A DNA stretch of 64,000 nt from Euonymus europaeus (GCA_963580455.1 OY756970.1:11284001-11348000), one strand, 5' to 3'; counted from the stretch's first letter, positions 33,576-46,999 are shown. Numbers and translations: made by a program. Notes: a model not told the origin generated them from the sequence alone.

Positions 33576-36344
33576 CGTGTTGGACTATGAGTTCGACATG
33601 TTGATTTTGATGTCAAAATATTCATATGGTGTGCTACATGCCTATTTGATATGTATATGTGATGTAGTGATGAAAATTTGTGAAATACAGGTCATATGCT
33701 TGAATGATTGACCTAAGTGTGCCTGAGTGATATTTTGATTTATGCTGGGTCAAAGATCTTATTTTTAGTGTTCTTGAACTTGCTGGAATTGAACAATCAA
33801 ATGTTGCCCATTTAACCTTTTAGGATTTTGATCTTTGATTGACCATATCTTGATCAATTCAACTTCAATTAAGTTAAAATTTAGATAATGGCTAGATATA
33901 TGTGTTATATGTAATATGAAACTTAATTGAAATGATTTAGGTCTGTATTTATTCTGTTATGATAAATCTAATACAAGCTCCCTAGACCTTAGGACATCAC
34001 TAGCCCTAATTTTGAGCCTACTCCTGGTTTTTTGTCAAATCAACTCCAATAGTGTTGAAATTTGGAATGAAAAATCTTGACATTATTTATGAAAGTTTGA
34101 TATAGGGTTTGTTGAGAAAATATTTGAGATAGAATATCAAAACTCAAACCCTAGTTTATGGTGCGTTTACGGGTAATCTCTGGACAAGGAAATTTCATTA
34201 ACTCATGTCTCAATCAAATCAACTCCAATTGATCTGAAATTTTTTATGGTAACTTTTTACTCAAAAATTAAATAATTAATGCTAAAATACCAAATTTTGA
34301 GCCCTGTGAATAGGGGCTGTCCAAGGAGCAGTAGGTTGACAAAAATTCAAAATGTGCAATTTTGTGACCTACATGCTATGGTGGTTGGATTGACTTTAAA
34401 CTTGGTATATGCCTCAAAACTTATATAATTATTTATCATTTATTTATCGTAATTTTCTGGGTTGATTTGATATGATTTTAACCTACCAATAAAAACATTG
34501 AAGCTCTTTGAGCTTACAAGTAAAATTGGAGTGTTCTATCACTCATTTCTGTGTAGGTAAAAATCATACACTTATTTGGCAAATTAATTGAATATATGAA
34601 ATGGTCTTGTAGCATTGATATTGCATTCGTTAGGCTTAAAGTGCCCTAGAACCTGGAATCTACTAGGAAACCTTATTTGGAAGTAATTGGGCTTATGAGA
34701 GCTATATGAGCTGAATTTGATCAAGGTTTTGATCTACATTGAAGGAATTATTTAGGAAAGGTTCTAAGATATGTGTATTGAGAAATTTTACCAAATTTAG
34801 AGTCAAGAAGACTTAATTTGGTGCAACCCAATTCTTACCCAGACTAGTCTTAATTCCACCAATTGACCTTCCACAGGTTAGATTAAGTTAAATAAATATT
34901 AGATGTTTATTTGGAGTGGAGGTTAATCCATAATCCTTCCAGAAAGACTTAGGAGCCCTTGGAGGGAGCTTGAGAAGGCTTGGATCCATTTGACATCAAA
35001 TGAAAAAGCTTAGAGCAAAAACTCTTGGAGGAGAATTGTACGTATCACCATGTACTTTCATGTTCTAGGTTTTAAGTATTTTGGGGGAAAAAATTTTGTG
35101 AGATTTGCAAGGGTTGTTTGGTTGATTGTTGAAGCCTTTTTAAGCATGAAGAAGAGTTTAATAAGAAACACAAATTTGCAAAACTACTAAGAGCACTTTT
35201 GTTCTTGAATCTACAATCTTTGAGTGATCTTCCCATGATGTTTTGATCATAATTTTCTAAGATAATTTTCATCATCTTCCCCTCATCAACCTCAAGCTAA
35301 GAAACACTCTCAAGCCAATTATCCTACTTAATCTGAGAGGTACTTCCTTGAGTGTTTCTTGAGCTACTTTCCACAAAGCCTCACCTAAGCTTATTTCCAT
35401 CCTTGTGAACCCCGTGAGCTTCACCTTAAGAGATTGAGATTTCCTCAAACCAAATAGCTTTTGCTAAACCTTAAGTAAACCATTACTTCACCACTTGAAA
35501 ATGTCCTTTTAAAGGGCAACCACTTTTTGAGAGTGTGTTTAAGTTTCGGGGAGCTTGCAAGCCTCTAGTTGTAAGTAAGCTAGAAACTTACATTGTAAGA
35601 GTTTGAAGGTGAGCTTGGAAAACCTTCTTGTAAAATTTTGAAGGTGAACTTGGAAAACCTTTTGTACAACTTTGGGGAGCTTGGAATCTCTAAGTTTGTG
35701 GTGCACTTGTAAAACCACCTACTAGTGGATTTGGAAATCCTAAGCTTGAGATTCTTTGGTAGTGGATGTAGGAGAGTAAGCTCCAAACCACTATATATCC
35801 TTATGTCAATCTCTATCCCTACTATTTACTTATTTTTTTTCATATTTGCCTTGCTTAAGCTCTTGATTGTTCGCTTGAACAAATTATTTATGTGAAACTA
35901 TTCATACTTGTTCAGTTTAAATCAAATCTAAAATTTACTGTTGGGATTGTTTGAGGTTGATTTACTTGTGTTTATATTGATTACATCATTGTATTGGCAT
36001 CTTAGGAATCAAAAGATTGCATCTAGATAGTAATTTTATTTTGTACCCGTGAGCTCCCTAGTTGTGATAGTGGTGTGCAATCTTGACTACGTGTTTGATT
36101 GAACTTTATCTCATCATATTAGGGATTCAAGTATCTAGACATATCATACATTTATATTGTTTGAAACCAGTTAGGTCTAAAGTGACTTAGAGCCTCATAT
36201 TGTTTGCTTGATGTTTTTGGTGTTCTAAGTGCTTAAGTTGTTAAATTTGGTACTAGGGAAATTTTATTAGAATTTAGGGACACAATTCAGGCCACCCCCC
36301 CCCCCCTTCCCCCTCCCCCCTTTTGCGTTAGCCTAGGTCTTTCA
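33576..36344 (+). mobile_element. probable solo LTR (about 2.77 kb), copia-like
   Basis: It begins TGTTGGACTATGAG and ends GGTCTTTCA, with satellite on both sides. Aligning the flanks with the monomer (AGTATAGGCTCCG) places the left flank ATGCG and right flank AGGCA at the same five bases, consistent with a diverged 5-bp target duplication. Near the 3' end a poly-C tract follows GGGACACAATTCAGGCC, a pattern I associate with long LTRs of SIRE/Maximus-type copia elements. No convincing ORF. Family assignment is tentative. Confidence 0.55.
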
Positions 36345-39300
36345 AGGCACCCTAGATTTTTTCACTGCGAAAACACCATCTTTTTGCTGTTTTATTTCTA
36401 AATTTACTGGTATAGGCTTCATAGATTGCTTCATTACCAAAAGATCGTTTTTCATTCAAAATTGGACAAAACCATTAAAACGTTTCCCTATGGAGAGAGT
36501 TAGGCAACTCCAAAGCGCCAAAATTGATTAGTGTAATCTTTTATTTTTATTTTATGTCTTAATTTATTGGTATAGGTTCCATAGATTGTTTCGTTGCCAA
36601 AAGATCGTATTTCATTCAAAATTGGACAAAACCACTAAAAAGTTCCTCGATGGTGAGAGCTGGGAAATTCCAAACCATAAAAAGTGATCGATGCACAATT
36701 TTTTTTTTATATTATGTCTAAATTTACTAGTATAGGCTCAGTAGATTATTTTGTTATCAAAATATGATCTTTCATTTTAAATTGGACAAAAGCTTTAAAA
36801 GTTTCACCATGAAGAGAGTTGGATAATTTTGAACCATCAAAAGTAATCGGTGAAAACATTTTATTATTATTTTATGTCTAGACTTACTAGTATAGTTTCA
36901 TAGGTTATTTCATTGTCAAAAGATCATCTTTCGTTTCGAATTGGGCAAAACCTTTTAATGTTCATGGAGAGAGTTGAGTAATTTCCAACCATCAAAAGTG
37001 ATCAGTGGACACTTTTTATTATTATTTTATGTCTAAATTTACAAATATATGCTGTACAGATTGTTTAACTTCAAAAAATATTGTCTTTCATTTCAAATTG
37101 GACAAAACCATTAATTGTTCATCCATGGAGAGAGTTGAGCAGTTTCAAGCCATCAAAATAGATTGTCAGATGTTTTTTATTGTTGTTTTATGCCAAAATT
37201 TACTAATGCGGGCTCAATTTATTTTTTTTGGTGGCAAAAGACGATCTTTCGTTCCAAATAAGACAAAAACGTTAAAAGTTTCTTCATGCAGATAGTTGAG
37301 CAATTATGAACCATCAAAAGTGATCGGTATACATTTTTTTTGTTGCCAAAATACCATCTTTTGTTGCAAATTGTACAAAACCATTAAAATTTCATCCATG
37401 GATAGTGTCGAGCAATTTTGAAACATCAAAATTCATCATTGTGAACCTTTTTTTTGTTATTTTATGTCTAAATATATTAGTATAGACTCCATGGATTGTT
37501 TCGTTGCCAAAAGAATGTCTTTTGTTCCAAATTTGGCAAAACCTTTAAAAGATCTATCACGGAAAGAATTGAGCAATTCTGAACCATCAAAAATGATCGG
37601 TATGCACATTTTACAGTCATTTTATGCCTAAATTTACTAGTCTATGCTCCGTAGATTGTTTTTTTGCCAGAAGACCATTTTTGTTCCAAATTGGTTAAAA
37701 ACTTTAAAAGATACTCCATGTAGAGAGTTAAGCAACTCTGAACCATCAAAATTGATCATTATACATTTTTATTATTATTTTATCTCCAAATTTACTAGTA
37801 TAGGATGCATAGACTATTTCGTTGCCAAAAGAAATTATGTTGTACAAAATTGGTCAAAATCGTTAAAAGACTATTCATGGAATGAGTTGATTGATTACGA
37901 ACCATCAAAATTGATCAGTATACACTTTGTATTGTTATACTTTTCCTAAATTTACTAGTTTAGGCTCCATAGATTGTTTCATTGCCCAAAGACCATCCTT
38001 CGTTCCGAATTGGAAAAAACCATTAAAAGTTCTTCCAATGAGATAGTTGTGTAATTCCAAACTGTCGAAAGTGATTGTTGAACACTTGTTATTTTTATTT
38101 TATGTCTAAATTTACTAGTATAGGCTCCAAAGATTGTTTTGATGCCAAAAACTATCTTTCATTCCGAATAAGATAAAAACCTTTAAAAGTTCTTCCACGA
38201 AGATAGTTGAGCCAATCCGAACTATCAAAAGAGATCAGTGTACACTTTTGATTATTATTTTATGTCTAAATTTACTACTCTTGGCTCAGTAGATTTTTTG
38301 TTGCAAAAGACCATCTTTCATTTCATATTGGACAAAATGTTATAAAGTTCCTCCATGGAGAGAGTTGATAAATTTTAAACCTTCAAAAGTGATATTTGCA
38401 CAATTTTTATTGTTATTTTATGTCAAAATATACTAGTCTATGCTAGCACATTGTTTTCTTGCCAAAATACTATCTTTCATTCCAAATTGAGCAAAATCAT
38501 TAAAAGTTTCATCATGAATAGAGTTGAGCGATTTTGAATTATCAAAAGCGATCGGTGTACACTTTTCAACATTATTTTACTTCAAAATTTTCTAGTACAA
38601 ACTCCCTAAATTGTTTCATTGCCAAAATATCATCTTTACATTCAAATTGGACAAAACCATTTAAATTTCCTACGTGAAGAGAGTTGAGCGATTTTGAACC
38701 ATCCAAATTGATTGTTGTACAATTTTTATGTCTAAATTTACTAGTATAATGTTTGAGATTGTTTCGTTGTCAAATCATGCCAAAGAAATATCATTTGTTC
38801 CAAATTGAACAAAACAATTAAAAGATCTTTCATAGAGAAAGTTGAGCAATTGTGAGCCATCAAAATTGATCACTGTACATTTTAATTGTTATTTTAAGTC
38901 TAAATTTACTTGTATATGCTCTATAAATTGTTTCTTTGCCAAAAGAACGTATTTCGTTCCAAATTAGTCAAAACCGTTAAAAGATCCTTCATGAAAAGAG
39001 TTGGATTCCAAACCACCAAACGTGATCGACGTACACTTTTTATTGTTATTTTATGAATAAATTTACTAGTCTAAGCTCCGTAGATTGTTTTACTGCCACA
39101 AAACCATACTTTCGTTCCAAATTGGACAAAATATTTAAAAGTTCCTCCATGAAGAGAATTGAGAATTCTTGAACCATGAAAAGTGATCGATGCATATTTT
39201 TTATTGTTAATTTATGTTTAAATTTACTAGTATAGCCTCCATTATTTTGTTGCCAAAAGACCATCTATTGTTTCAAATTAGACAAAACCTTTGATAGTTC

Positions 39301-39925
39301 ACCGGTTGAGAGAGTTGGGCAATTATGAACCGTCAAAAGTGATCGATGTACACTTTTTTGTTATTTTATGTCAAAATTTAATATTATAGGCTCCGTCGAT
39401 TGTTTCGTTGCTAGAAGTTCGTCTTTCGTTCCAAATTGGACTAACCATTAAATTCCTCCCTCATGGAGAAAGTTAAGCAATTTCGAACCATCAAAATTTA
39501 TTGTTAAACATTTTTTATTGTTATTTTGTGTATAAATTTACTAGTATTGGTTCCAAAGATTGTTTTGTTTCCAAAAAATGTCTTTTGTTCCACATTTGGC
39601 AAAAACATTAAATGATCCTCCCATGGAGAGATTTAACCAATTTTGAAGAGGTAAAATTGATAATTTTACAGTTTTTATTGTTAGTTTATGTCTAAATTTA
39701 CTAGTATATACTCCGTAGATTATTTCGTTTTCAAAATATAATCTTTCATTCCAAAATAGACAATATCTTTAAAAGTTCTTGCATTCAGAGAGTTGAGCCA
39801 TTCCAAACCGTCAAACGTGATCGGTGTTCACTTTTTAATAATATTTTGTCTAAATTTACTAGTACAGACTCCCTAGATTGTTTCGTTACTACAAGACCAT
39901 CTTTTGTTTTTAATTTCTTTAATTA
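36345..39925 (+). repeat. satellite, orientation B (about 22 monomers)
   Basis: The longest B block. Landmarks TTTACTAGTATAGGCTCC, GATTGTTTCGTTGCCAAAAG, AAATTGGACAAAACCATTAAAAG, GAGAGTTGAGCAATT and GTGATCGGTGTACAC recur about every 160 bp. It ends abruptly in ACCATCTTTTGTTTTTAATT where a Tat-like pseudogene region begins. Confidence 0.9.
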
Positions 39926-40189
39926 GTATGATATTCCTCTTTTGCAAAATTATTTTTACTAATATTTTTAATTAGTAAGATGTGCCTCATTCGCTTTAAC
40001 CTCTTATTTCATTGAAGTAAAGAGATAATGATAGATAATATTTACAATCATAGACTTAGCATGATAATCACCACAATGGAAGAGGAAGACTCTTAATTAT
40101 TCAAAAGAGAAAATGATGGAGGAAATTTTTCTCCTTATTAGCCTTCTTTGGCTTCATCACACATAAAATTTCCTTAAATTTGCAATATT
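39926..40189. other. AT-rich spacer, no gene seen
   Basis: Between satellite and the Tat-like integrase remnant, probably the 3' untranslated part of that element. No LTR border could be recognised. Confidence 0.4.
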
Positions 40190-41340
40190 CCATGTCCCAT
40201 GGACCTTCCCTCCATCCAGCTTTTCCAAGAGGAAAGCTCTTTGCCCCACCATGGCAACGACTTTGTATGAACCCTCTCAATTTGCTCCTAGCTTTCCCTT
40301 AGTTGGCTCCTTAGTTAGCAATAAGACTTTTGAAGCACCAATGTAACAATGTCAAAATCTCTTATCTTGACATTCTTATTGTAAGCTTTGGAGAGTACCT
40401 GTTGGTATCTAGCACGTATCATAGCCTGATCCCTCTTCTTATCCAGGAGGTCCAAGCTTTTTTCCATAGCTAGTGTGTTCTCTCCCTCCTGATAATTATT
40501 TGTCTATAAGGTCGGTAATCCCACCTCCAATGGGATGAAAGCCTTTGCTCCATAGGCTAAGGCAAATAGGGACTCTGCCGTGGATCTTCAAGGGGTGGTT
40601 CGATACACCCATTGTACAGTCGGGATTTCATCAACCCACCTTTTTTTAGATCACTCAAGTAACTTTTTGATCCCTTCAAGAATGGTTCTATTTGAGGACT
40701 CCGCCTGATAGTTCGTTTGAAGGTATATTGGGGTCGAGTAAAGATTTTTTACTCCGTAGTCTGAAAGAAAGTTTCAAAGGCTGGGCTGGTGAATTGCATC
40801 CCGTTGTCTATGACCAATACATATGGAATCCCAAATCTTATAATTATATTCTCCCAACAAACTTTCTGGTCTCCACATCTTGAATTGTAGTCAAGGGTTT
40901 TGCCTTAATCCACTTAGTAAAGTAATTTATAGCCATGCTCAACTACCTTCTATTACTTGTGGCCCATGGCAAGGCCCAACAGATCCATCCCCCATTGGGC
41001 GAAGGGTCATGGATTAGTCAAGAGAGCTTGAGTTCTGTAGTCGGTTGGTGTGGGATAGGCGCAAATTTTTGATACTTCTCATACTTTTTCACATTTTGCA
41101 TAGCACCTTTTTGCATGTATGGCCACCAATAACCTTGGGTAATTACTTGAAAAGCGAGTGATCACCTTGTTACATGTGCACCACACATGCCTTCCTGGAC
41201 ATCATATAGCCAATCCTAAACATTTTCAAGATGTACGCACAACAACTATGGACTAGAAAAGGACCATCTATACTGCTTATGGTCTGGGATAGCCAAAATT
41301 GTAACGCCATTAGGGTTAACCTCTTTGCTTCCTTCTTATC
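40190..41340 (-). pseudogene. Tat-like Ty3/gypsy integrase remnant
   Basis: Minus-strand conceptual translation gives scattered but clear integrase blocks: MAINYFTKWIKAKPL near 40930, a W-MDL-GP-type block near 40985, and VQWVYRTTP...ESLFALAYGAKAFIPLEVG near 40520-40640. A C-terminal RDQAMIRARYQQ block lies near 40420. Integrase would join element cDNA to the chromosome. Multiple stops and frameshifts leave no long ORF, so it is dead. It lies directly downstream (minus strand) of RNase H remnants, in normal pol order. Confidence 0.75.
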
Positions 41341-41355
41341 CTAAGGCAAGGTCCC

Positions 41356-41996
41356 CTATTCTAGGTATTGAATGATCGCATCATAAGTGCTCCTCAACTC
41401 TGTCAATGACACATCATTTTCTATACTCAGTCTTTCTTGGATTTGGATTAGGATGACTCGCTTCATCCATATATGATCAGCTGATACAAGAGTTGCCAGC
41501 GCATTTGCATGACTATTATGATCTCGAGAGATATGGATTATCTTGAAATCTTGTAAGCAACTAAGGAACTCACTTGCTTTCTCTAAATAAGATGTCATCG
41601 TCTCAGTCTTCACATTGTACTATCTAGTAAGCTGGCTCAGCACTAGTTGAGAGTTTGAGAAGACAAGCACCTTTGTTGCCCTTAGCTTCAGAGTGCTCCT
41701 GACCCCATTGAGTAATGTTTCATACTCTGCCTTGTTATTCGTAGTAGAAAAGCCTAAGCGGATGATCATTTTAATCACCTTTTCTTCTAGCGCAACGAGG
41801 ATAACCCCTGCATCTGACTCCCCCCCCCCCCCCATCGGGCTGAGGATCCATCTACCTGGAGCATCCAAGGGTTGAGGCTTCCATATGCATCTTCCAAACC
41901 TGATTTTCTTCGTGTTGATATCCCATAGAGAATTCTGCAACAATGACTACCAACATTTGTGCCTTTATAGCTGTCTTCGGGAGCTCCACAGACCAT
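41356..41996 (-). pseudogene. Tat-like second (archaeal-type) RNase H remnant
   Basis: Two minus-strand reading segments (41943-41620 and 41613-41356) are separated by one stop. They read DAGVILVALEEKVIKM, GFSTTNNKAEYETLLNGVRSTLKL and, later, IIHISRDHNSHANALATL. This is the pattern of the extra RNase H domain located between RT-RNase H and integrase in plant Tat elements. A poly-C tract (about 41820-41834) interrupts the start, giving a Gly-rich insertion that could reflect slippage. Confidence 0.75.
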
Positions 41997-41999
41997 TTC

Positions 42000-43130
42000 G
42001 CAACTCTTCCCGACAGGTCTGCCTTTTCCAATAAGCCTTTGAGAAGAAACTCAATTATAACTGGTATTGGGTATGACTAGAAGTAGTGGTTGAATTTCCT
42101 AGAGGCCATAACCAAGGCCAATAGTACCTTCTCCATGGGTGAGTATCTCATCTCTGCATCTGACATGGTTTTACTCATATAATAAATTGGACACTGGACC
42201 CTTCCTTCCTCCCTTAGGATGACTGCACTCGAGGCATGTTCTGATATGGCTAAATACACTATAGTGTATCCCAAACCTAGGGTGAAGATAATAATGGTGG
42301 CCTCTGGAGGTAGCTCTTCATCTCATGGAAGGCCCTTTTGCATTTTTCATCCTATTGAAATGCTTTTCCTACTTTTAGCAATTGAAATAATGGCCAACAC
42401 CTGTCTGACGATTGGCTTACGAACTGATTTAGTGTAGCAGCGATACTAGTTAACTTCTGCATTTATTTTACTTCGGTTCGCCTCTCTAGCACTTGAATGG
42501 AATTTATCTGGTTTGATCTGCTCCTATCCCTCTTCGGGTGACCAGATGACCCAAGAACCTCCCATTACTAACCTTGTATGCACACTTTGTAGAATTGAGC
42601 CATAGTTTATTCTTCTGAAGAATATTGAATACTTCATAGAGATGCATCAAATGGTCTGACTCTCTTGCGCTCTTCACCACTACGTCATCAATATAGACTT
42701 CCATGGTTCTACCAATTAGTGATCTAAATAACTTTGTCACCATCCTCTAGTATTTTGCTCCTGCATTTGTAAGTCCAAAGGGCATTACCTGATAACAATA
42801 TATTCCCTTTGGAGTAATAAATGAGGTCTTTTTTTAGTCAAGGATGTGCATGGGAATCTGATGGTATCCCTGGTACGCATCTAGAAAAGTCATCCTTGCC
42901 TACCTCAATGTTGCATCCACCAATTGATCAATCTTTGGGAGGGGGAATAGATCCTTTGGGCATGCCTTATTTAGATCCATTTAATCTACACATACTCTCC
43001 ACTTCCCATTCCTTTTATGCACTACCATAGTGTTGGAAAGCCATTTGGGATACTGAACTTCCTTTATGGCTCCTACTTCAAGCAAATTATCAACTTCTTA
43101 AATGACTGCCTCCTATGTTGCAGTGCATAT
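42000..43130 (-). pseudogene. Tat-like reverse transcriptase and first RNase H remnant
   Basis: Reading minus: EVQYPKWLSNTMVVHKRNGKWRVCVD, LNKACPKDLFPLP and [16 protein letters not shown]. Then YIDDVVVKS (the YxDD catalytic motif, near 42690), TKCAYKV...RFLGHLVTRRGI and, in RNase H, MSDAEMRYSPMEKVLLAL. The order and motifs are those of gypsy RT-RNase H, which copies element RNA. It is broken by several stops and frame changes. Confidence 0.85.
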
Positions 43131-43900
43131 CTTCTTCATTTTTGGATTATCGTCTTGAATTTTGGGTTGACATTAAGCCTGAGAATCGCTATTTTTAGGT
43201 TTAGGCTTGGCATCTCATATGACGTCCATGCAAATGCCTTGACGTTCCTTCTTGGCATCCCGATTAAAGAATCCTTTTCTGATTGGGAAAGAGTCATCCG
43301 GACCAAAAAAAAAAACCTCTCTAGGTTTTCTAATGTTACCTGCAACCTCTCAAGATCATCCACAACCTTGGCATTTGGCTCCTTCCCTACCTCTTCCAAA
43401 ACTGGGGCTTCCTCCCCCACCATTATGATTTTTTGGGAGGTAGTAATCTTCATCTTTGTTCTCGCCACAACATTATTTCTATGTTTTCTGGTCTCCCCTT
43501 AGCTGCATAACGCCATCCTTTGTAGGGAACTTCAACATCTAGTTGTAGGTGGATTGAACTACCTTTATCATGTGTAGCCAGGCCCTGCCCATTATAGCAT
43601 TGTAAGAAGAGGGTAAGTCTATCACCAAAAAATCTACCTCCAAGGTTTTTGGCAAGATAGTGACCAGTAACCTTATTCTACGTAATGGCCACACTAACTT
43701 AGCATTCAACATCATAACTCCAAGTTCTTCCTACTTCTTGCGTACTGCCTCCTCCATCTCCTCTAGGGGGTATGCGCATCATCTTTTGCATGGTACAGAC
43801 TCTCATGCTCTTCTTCATTATGGGGCAGGGGCACCCCATTAGTTCTTGAGTTTCTATCTGATGGTCCTGACATGACGAGATATGCACTTGGAAAATTTGT
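43131..43900 (-). pseudogene. Tat-like protease end and RT-upstream region
   Basis: Minus-strand segments read NAIMGRAWLHMIKVVQSTYN (near 43590), a typical protease C-terminus of Tat elements. A DSLIGMPRRNVKAFAWTSYEMPSL stretch (about 43200-43290) follows, the usual linker before RT. Upstream gag is not visible. Confidence 0.7.
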
Positions 43901-45229
43901 TTCCCGCTGACTGCACCAATTGTCGATGCAATTTTTTGCACTAAACGTAATTAAAAAAAAAAGAACACCAATGTTTATGTGGTTTGAAAAATTGCCTATG
44001 TTCATTGATGTCTGAGTTTTTATTGAAGAAGACAGCCGAATGTTACAGAGTGTTAGAGTGTGAGAACTAGCATGTGTCTGATGACCAGCCTGTAATCCTC
44101 ATTTTAGAGAGTGGGGTTGTAAATGGACATGTAGATCTCATGTCCAAATGGATTGAGTTTTAGTTCCAATATCATGTTACAAATTGATTACTCACAAGAG
44201 CATCGCATAAATCCAACCCAAACAACATAATATGTATTCGACGATTGTAGTTTTTACTTTTTAGGATTTTTACTATTTTTAAAAAAATAATTAATAATGT
44301 ATTTTTGATTGATTTTGTGAATTTATAAATAAATATAAAATATTTTAAATTTATATTCGACGATTCATAATTTTTTTACCTTTCAAGTTCAATTTGGGAC
44401 GGAACTCCACTATAACCAAGAGAGGCACGTGCCCTTGAATTTTGAAAATATTTTACATATATTAGGGATGATAATGTAAGACAACCTTCATTTGCTTCAT
44501 GGCCACAGTTCAAATCTTTACTGTGCAACTGGTTTTTTCAATTTTATTTCTTTTATAATTATTTTATCTTTTGGTCACTCCATTTTTAGTCGAGAAATGT
44601 TTTTTCCACTTCACCATTATTTTTGTGTTTTTTTCACACAAGCTTTCTTAAAGTATCATTAGATTTTATTAATACGCAACTTAGTCTATGCAACACGAAC
44701 TAAATTGTGAAACTCAATGAGCTCAGTGTTGATCACATTAACGAAAAACATATAAATAGATCAACGACTTTTCAGTGGTAGCTAACCTCCGTAATGCCCC
44801 TCCCATACCAAATCCTGATTGCGTCTTTGCGTTCAATCAATTATAACGGTATATATTATATTTGATGACAATGACAAAACTTAATAAAAGAATTCCTTTT
44901 AAAGTTGATCCTCGTAAAAATCGGCTCTGAAGTATGGTTATAATAATATATATACAATCTATAAAAACGGAATCAACGCTTTGAAATGGCAAAATTCTGT
45001 ACAGCCACGTCATTTTTGGTGATCCCCTACAATATGACATGTGAAAATTATTAAATTAATATATATGGGTTGCGGACGTTTTTCGACTTCCAAACGTAAG
45101 TGAATTACGACGCCTCCCCCTTCTTCATTGCTGTTAATAATGGCGTTCTTGACATTTCTGGGTCTCCGGGCAAACCCTACAAAATGTATTCTCTTAAAAT
45201 CTAGTTATAGATCTAACAAGCTCATTATT
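43901..45229. other. AT-rich non-coding interval
   Basis: The first about 250 bp may be the leader or LTR edge of the Tat-like element (TGTCGATGCAATTTTTTGC near 43921). After that I see no gene, RNA gene or recognisable repeat. Confidence 0.4.
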
Positions 45230-46285
45230 TTTTTCTTTTCTCAAACAAAAATATTGTAGAACTCAATTTTTGTTAGCCCAACTCAATCCAAGTCTACATG
45301 ACACTCCATGTAAGTGGGCTATGTTGGACTTTTCCAAAAATTTATTAAGCACATTTTTTATTTATTTTTTAATAAACGAAATTTTAAAACACTTTTTCAC
45401 TAAAAATACATGTTAGATTTTGAAAAAAATTACATATTCAAACTTAGCACGTAAAAATATTTCTAATAAGACTTATTATCAATAGTTTTTATTGCATTTT
45501 TTCAATTACATTGCTTTTAAAAACAATATAATTCATATTTATGATGTGTAAACTGTTTATTCAAGTTTAAATTTTGTTACACTATGATAATAGAATATAT
45601 AGTTGTTACTTTTTACATTTTTTATTGAAATTATGTTTGGTACCCTAACCCGTTAAGTTTTAATAGTTAGGGTTCAGTACTTGGGACATTTAGGATTTTA
45701 TTAGCAAATTCAAGCTTTTTAGATTACAACATGAAAATTTGATATACGAGCCTGTTAGGGATTAGCGAATTCATTTTCCTTGGGGTTTATAATACTTATT
45801 TTTAGGTTACAATATGAAAATCTGATACACGAGCCCGTTAGGATTTAGCGAATTCGTTCCCCTTAGGGTTTAACACTTTTCATAGAAATACGAGCCTATA
45901 TCAATATGTATAAATAAACACTAGAACCTACTTAATTCACATATTAACACAAAAAACAATGTAATTAAAAATAATGTAATTAAAACAATGTAATTAAAAA
46001 TGACTGAATAAAAACTATTGATGATGGATCTTGTTGGACAGATTTTTACTTGTTGATTCTGGATATGTAATTTTTTTTAAATATAATATGCATTTTAAGA
46101 GATAAAGTGTTTTAAAATTTTCTTTAAGAAAAAAAATGTGTTAGTGAAATTTTAAATAAGATATTTTATTTTCTAAAATTTTAATTTTTAATGTCATAGG
46201 CTTACAAAACATGCCATGTGGACTTGGGTTAATATTGGGCTATAAAAACTTGGGCTATTTAGCACCACTCTTTCTCAAATCGAGA
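45230..46285. mobile_element. foldback/MITE-like element with long inverted arms
   Basis: Left arm about 45275-45535 and right arm about 45957-46241 are imperfect inverted copies. Examples: AGCCCAACTC...CCAAGTCTACATG against the reverse complement of CATGTGGACTTGG...ATTGGGCT, and ATCAATAGTTTTTATT against AATAAAAACTATTGAT. The central loop of about 420 bp has no ORF. The outer ends are blurred, so no target duplication was identified. Arm length suggests a MULE- or foldback-type non-autonomous DNA transposon. Confidence 0.65.
45716..45872. repeat. imperfect 74-bp tandem duplication
   Basis: 45716-45789 and 45799-45872 share TTTTTAG-TTACAA-ATGAAAAT-TGATA-ACGAGCC-GTTAGG and GCGAATTC, ending GGGTTTA. 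It lies inside the loop of the foldback-like element. Confidence 0.8.
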
Positions 46286-46849
46286 CTTACGCTTTCGGCT
46301 ATTCATTATGGTTAAATTAATAAATTGATTCCCAATAAGAAAATAACAAATAACAAATTATCAATCAAGTAATCAAGTAATCAAGACATGAACACAACTA
46401 CTTAAGTATAACAATAACACATAAGCCGTCAACTGTCCAGCACTCCAACTGAAGTCTGAATAGGAACGAAATCACCTTAAACAGACGAACTAGTGAACTG
46501 AAGGCCAAATTCCAGAAGTATCAATAGCTGTCGTAGAACCGCTCAAGCCTCAACGCCTTGTTGCCTCAAGGCTCTCAACGAGTCAACGATAGTGTCAAGT
46601 GTGAGGCTGTGAAAGTCAGACGGAGAGACTAGAGAGTAGAGAGATGGAGAGATGTTAGAGTAGTTCACCATAGCTCACGGTAGTCAAAGGAATAATTCAA
46701 GAGGTAAAAGGAACAAATTGTTTCGAAATTAGGGCACTGGTGATTGATGAAGGTAAGGTCTTGGCTCTTGGGCTGGGAATTGGGCCAATTTGTGGGTGGA
46801 CTATTGTCAACCTATGGAGGGACCAATTTTGTGGAGAAAAAAAAAAAAC
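46286..46849. other. non-coding interval, no gene seen
   Basis: A GA-rich stretch near 46620-46660 and short repeats such as ATCAAGTA; nothing recognisable. Confidence 0.4.
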
Positions 46850-46935
46850 AAACAAACACTATAAATGCGGGAGATAGAATTCAAACCACTATTCTTTCAA
46901 GTCCAAACTTTACTGGCGTGCCATCAGGCCACAAG
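46850..46935 (-). repeat. possible tRNA-related SINE fragment
   Basis: On the minus strand TGGCCTGATGGC (A-box-like) is followed about 45 nt later by GGTTTGAATTC (B-box-like). An A-rich tract lies at 46838-46850 on the plus strand. This recalls tRNA-derived SINE heads but is short and degenerate. Confidence 0.3.
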
Positions 46936-46999
46936 AAAAACACTAATAGATTATCGTAGAAAAAGAATTATATACATATATTATAACTCATAAATACTA

